DNA of 6,682 bases from contig VBQP01000044.1 of NCBI GenBank assembly GCA_008297795.1, positions 1-6,682 of the forward strand. The letters run 5' to 3'. This document shows, one piece after another, positions 4,773 to 6,682 of the stretch. Origin of the DNA: Thermoplasmata archaeon (GTDB lineage Archaea > Thermoplasmatota > E2 > UBA202 > DSCA01). A program made the translations under genes and the position numbers. The notes below the pieces were generated by a model. It saw only the letters and a program-made list of their open reading frames with translations. It was not told where the DNA came from and did no database searches. Position 1 is the first letter of the stretch. The number at the start of each line of letters is the position of its first letter.

Positions 4773-6095
4773 TCATCTAAGCATTGACATGTGGTCTATC
4801 CTTTTCTGGATAAGTTCTTCCTTCCCTATGTCATGGCGTATGAATATGTGCTCCCCCCTGACATGCTCCATGCACCTCTCGCATATCCTCTCAGCCTCGC
4901 CTATTCTGTCAGCAATCCCCACAACAGCAAGTGAGCGGGAGGTTGTCGTATATATGTTTCCATCCATTTCATTCACAGAGGCATAGAATAACTTTCCTCC
5001 CTCCTTCTGGATTGCAGCCTCATCAACATAAATCCTTTCTCCCGCCATTGGTTTTGTCCCGTATCCTTCCGGCACGACATATTTGCAAACCGTGCTTTTT
5101 TTCTCGAAATCCACCCTCTTGCTGCTTATTTCCCCCTCGACCATTGCCAAACATATGTCAACAAAATCTGTCTTCAGCAGAGGGAGTATGTTCATGGCTT
5201 CAGGGTCGCCCCATCTTGCATTTATCTCTATTACTTTCGGCCCTTCTCCTGTAAGCATAAACTGCCCGTATATCACGCCTCTGTAATCTCTCCCCTCACT
5301 TTTCATTGCCTCCACAATACGCTGGAGTACGGACACTGCCTCCTCATAGTCGTTCCTGTCCATGAAGGGGAGTATTCCGCTCGCGTCAGAGTAAGAGCCC
5401 ATCCCGCCTGTATTGGGCCCCTCATCTCCCGGCAGGAGGCGCTTATGGTCCTGAACTGCAGGAGTAGGAACAATTGTAGAGCCGTCACAGAATGCCTGAA
5501 TCGTGAATTCCTCTCCGACTGCCTTCTCCTCTATGAGAACTCTTGCCTCTCCCCCTATCTTTTTTGAAATGACCTCCTCTGCATATCTGGCAGCTTCCTC
5601 AATATCTCTGAAATGGTCTCCCGCCACCCTCACCCCCTTCCCGCCCGTCAGCCCAACAGGCTTTACAGCCACCTCCCCGCCCATCATCTCTATGAATTCC
5701 CTTGCTTCCTTTGCATCTGAAAATGCCCTGCTTCTTAACGAGCCGGGTATGCAATACTTCTCCATGAGAGAGCGCATGAATTCCTTGTTTGTTTCTATCT
5801 CTGCAGCCTCCTTTGAAGGAGATGCCACATATATGCCTTCCCTCTGGAGGGCATCGGTTACGCCTGCCTCCTCCGGCGCCTCCGGCCCAATTATTGCGAG
5901 TTCTATGTTTTTTGAGATTGCATATTTGACCACAGAGTCTGCATCTGTTTCGCTGTGGAGATGAAAATCCCTGGCAATTCTCCTTATTCCCGGATTGAGG
6001 TTCTTCATTATTGAATAAAGTTCCGCGTCACTCCTTTTCACAGCCTCACATATGGCATGCTCTCTTGCCCCGCCTCCGATAACAAGAACATTCAT
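4773..6095 (-). CDS. purD: Phosphoribosylamine-glycine ligase (GAR synthetase)
   Basis: The enzyme catalyses the ATP-dependent joining of 5-phosphoribosylamine and glycine, the second step of purine synthesis, in the cytoplasm. The 440-residue protein opens with the canonical MNVLVIGGGAREHA. It carries GPEAP at 70-74 and the ATP-grasp lysine/glycine loop KPVGLTGGKGV at 145-155. The family signature HKRLLPGDEGPNTGGMG lies at 217-233 and the metal-binding EINARWGDPE at 290-299. A C-terminal domain completes the usual length. The frame stays open upstream to 6278, but those 61 extra codons are unlike the family and run through the divergent promoter region. The ATG at 6095 is 27 nt from a TATA-like box, which supports a leaderless start. 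It is the first gene of an operon with the GPN GTPase. No other pur genes are in view. Confidence 0.97.
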   Translation of the reverse strand: MNVLVIGGGAREHAICEAVKRSDAELYSIMKNLNPGIRRIARDFHLHSETDADSVVKYAISKNIELAIIGPEAPEEAGVTDALQREGIYVASPSKEAAEIETNKEFMRSLMEKYCIPGSLRSRAFSDAKEAREFIEMMGGEVAVKPVGLTGGKGVRVAGDHFRDIEEAARYAEEVISKKIGGEARVLIEEKAVGEEFTIQAFCDGSTIVPTPAVQDHKRLLPGDEGPNTGGMGSYSDASGILPFMDRNDYEEAVSVLQRIVEAMKSEGRDYRGVIYGQFMLTGEGPKVIEINARWGDPEAMNILPLLKTDFVDICLAMVEGEISSKRVDFEKKSTVCKYVVPEGYGTKPMAGERIYVDEAAIQKEGGKLFYASVNEMDGNIYTTTSRSLAVVGIADRIGEAERICERCMEHVRGEHIFIRHDIGKEELIQKRIDHMSMLR

Positions 6096-6117
6096 GCAGA
6101 TATATGTGAATTCATTA

Positions 6118-6128
6118 CTTAAATTTTG
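6118..6128 (-). promoter_or_regulatory. TATA-like box for the purD operon
   Basis: CAAAATTTAAG on the minus strand is centred about 27 nt before the purD ATG at 6095. This supports that start over the longer open frame. Confidence 0.5.
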
Positions 6129-6156
6129 AGTGATAAAATGCAAGTGCGGAATGATT

Positions 6157-6168
6157 AAATTTATAAGG
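6157..6168 (+). promoter_or_regulatory. TATA box for the secreted-protein gene
   Basis: AAATTTATAAGG is a good match to the archaeal TATA consensus. Its core is centred near 6163, placing transcription start at about 6189-6190, a few nt before the GTG at 6193. It is divergent from the purD promoter. Confidence 0.6.
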
Positions 6169-6192
6169 TTTTGCCTGTTATATTTGACGGAG

Positions 6193-6682
6193 GTGAAAAA
6201 AACGGAAGAAAAGGAAAAAAGGGCTCTATGCCTTATTGTATCAATTGTATTTGTCCTCGTAGCTTTATCTCCAGCCATAAATTCGGCAATGCTACCTCAC
6301 GACGAACTAGACCAGGAACAGACGCAGTGCGACACGGCACTGGGATGCCTTTGGGATGATGAATTTGCACAGGGATTTGTCCCCACAATGGATACACTCA
6401 CCAGGGTGGAGATACTGATGACAAGGAACGAGACTGCTGTGGAGGGACTCAAAATAGCAATAAGAGACGAGCCAAACGGAGGAGACCTTGCAAGCGCAGA
6501 TTTCAATGGAACAATTCCTCCGAACAATTACACATGGGTGGAATTTGATTTTGAAGACGTTCATGTAACCCCTGGAGAGACATATTACATCGTATGGAGC
6601 GGATGGCACGGGGGAGCGAATGACAAACTATATTACTGGGGATTTGGAGAAGGAGACCCATATCCTGAAGCATCGAGTTTCT
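6193..6682 (+). CDS. Secreted protein with a beta-rich extracellular domain, N-terminal part, runs off the window
   Basis: This long frame begins at GTG and stays open to the edge (163 codons visible). The N-terminus has a charged Lys/Glu stretch, then a hydrophobic core LCLIVSIVFVLVALSP, ending PAINSA with a plausible signal-peptidase site after residue Ala32. The mature part begins with an acidic/Gln linker (DELDQEQTQCD). A beta-strand-rich module follows, with phrases such as FAQGFVPTMDTLTRVEILM, WVEFDFEDVHVTPGETYYIVW and YYWGFGEGDPYPEASS. This type of module recurs in large secreted or cell-surface proteins of archaea and bacteria and looks like a jelly-roll or carbohydrate-binding-like beta sandwich. 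The fold is inferred from strand pattern and the ligand is unknown. The GGAGGTGA at 6189-6196 overlaps the GTG, so it cannot act as its Shine-Dalgarno. A TTG at 6184 is in frame but upstream of the expected transcription start. Confidence 0.8.
   Translation, partial: MKKTEEKEKRALCLIVSIVFVLVALSPAINSAMLPHDELDQEQTQCDTALGCLWDDEFAQGFVPTMDTLTRVEILMTRNETAVEGLKIAIRDEPNGGDLASADFNGTIPPNNYTWVEFDFEDVHVTPGETYYIVWSGWHGGANDKLYYWGFGEGDPYPEASSF

Noticed and set aside
5503..5964. 153-residue plus-strand frame inside purD
   Set aside because: It is antisense to well-conserved ATP-grasp motifs and its Ser/Ala/Pro-rich composition reflects purD codon usage.
6096..6278. N-terminal 61-codon extension of purD
   Set aside because: The extension is unlike the family, crosses the divergent promoter region and overlaps the TATA boxes of both genes. 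The ATG at 6095 gives the canonical N-terminus.

Overview
The window is archaeal chromosomal DNA, most likely from a euryarchaeal-type lineage such as Thermoplasmatota (the phylum is an inference). The archaeal signs are aEF1B next to its four-CxxC zinc-ribbon partner, a bifunctional phosphoglucose/phosphomannose isomerase, a single GPN-loop GTPase, box C/D RNA signals, and TATA-like boxes about 26 nt upstream of start codons, which implies leaderless transcripts. Only the second gene of an operon (the GPN GTPase) has a strong Shine-Dalgarno sequence.

Layout from left to right. Positions 1-846 (minus) are the head of a type I-B-like CRISPR operon: cas6, then the first 38 codons of a probable cas8b joined by an ATGA overlap. 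Position 955 starts a short HicB-like protein (plus) that lacks the usual tail. Positions 1151-2176 (plus) encode PGI/PMI. Positions 2180-2321 (minus) hold the most interesting item, a probable box C/D guide RNA with all four boxes, 11- and 12-nt guides, and a 92-nt structured arm inserted between D' and C'. One guide fits the anticodon loop of tRNA-Leu(CAA), and the N+5 rule places methylation exactly on wobble C34. The other guide resembles the complement of a tRNA-Leu variable arm. Positions 2372-2822 (plus) are a translation pair, the zinc-ribbon protein and aEF1B. Positions 2841-3734 (minus) are ornithine carbamoyltransferase. Positions 3777-3965 hold a decayed fragment resembling the C-terminal domain of an archaeal AAA ATPase. 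Positions 3988-6095 (minus) are a purD-GPN GTPase operon. From 6193 to the right edge (plus) runs the start of a secreted beta-rich protein with a GTG start.

Most genes are housekeeping: arginine and purine biosynthesis, sugar phosphate interconversion, and translation. The defence genes at the left edge, the trimmed HicB-like gene and the ATPase fragment are the accessory material. The guide RNA shares an AT-rich promoter segment with the zinc-ribbon/aEF1B operon, so a predicted tRNA-modifying RNA and translation factors may be fired from one bidirectional TATA box.
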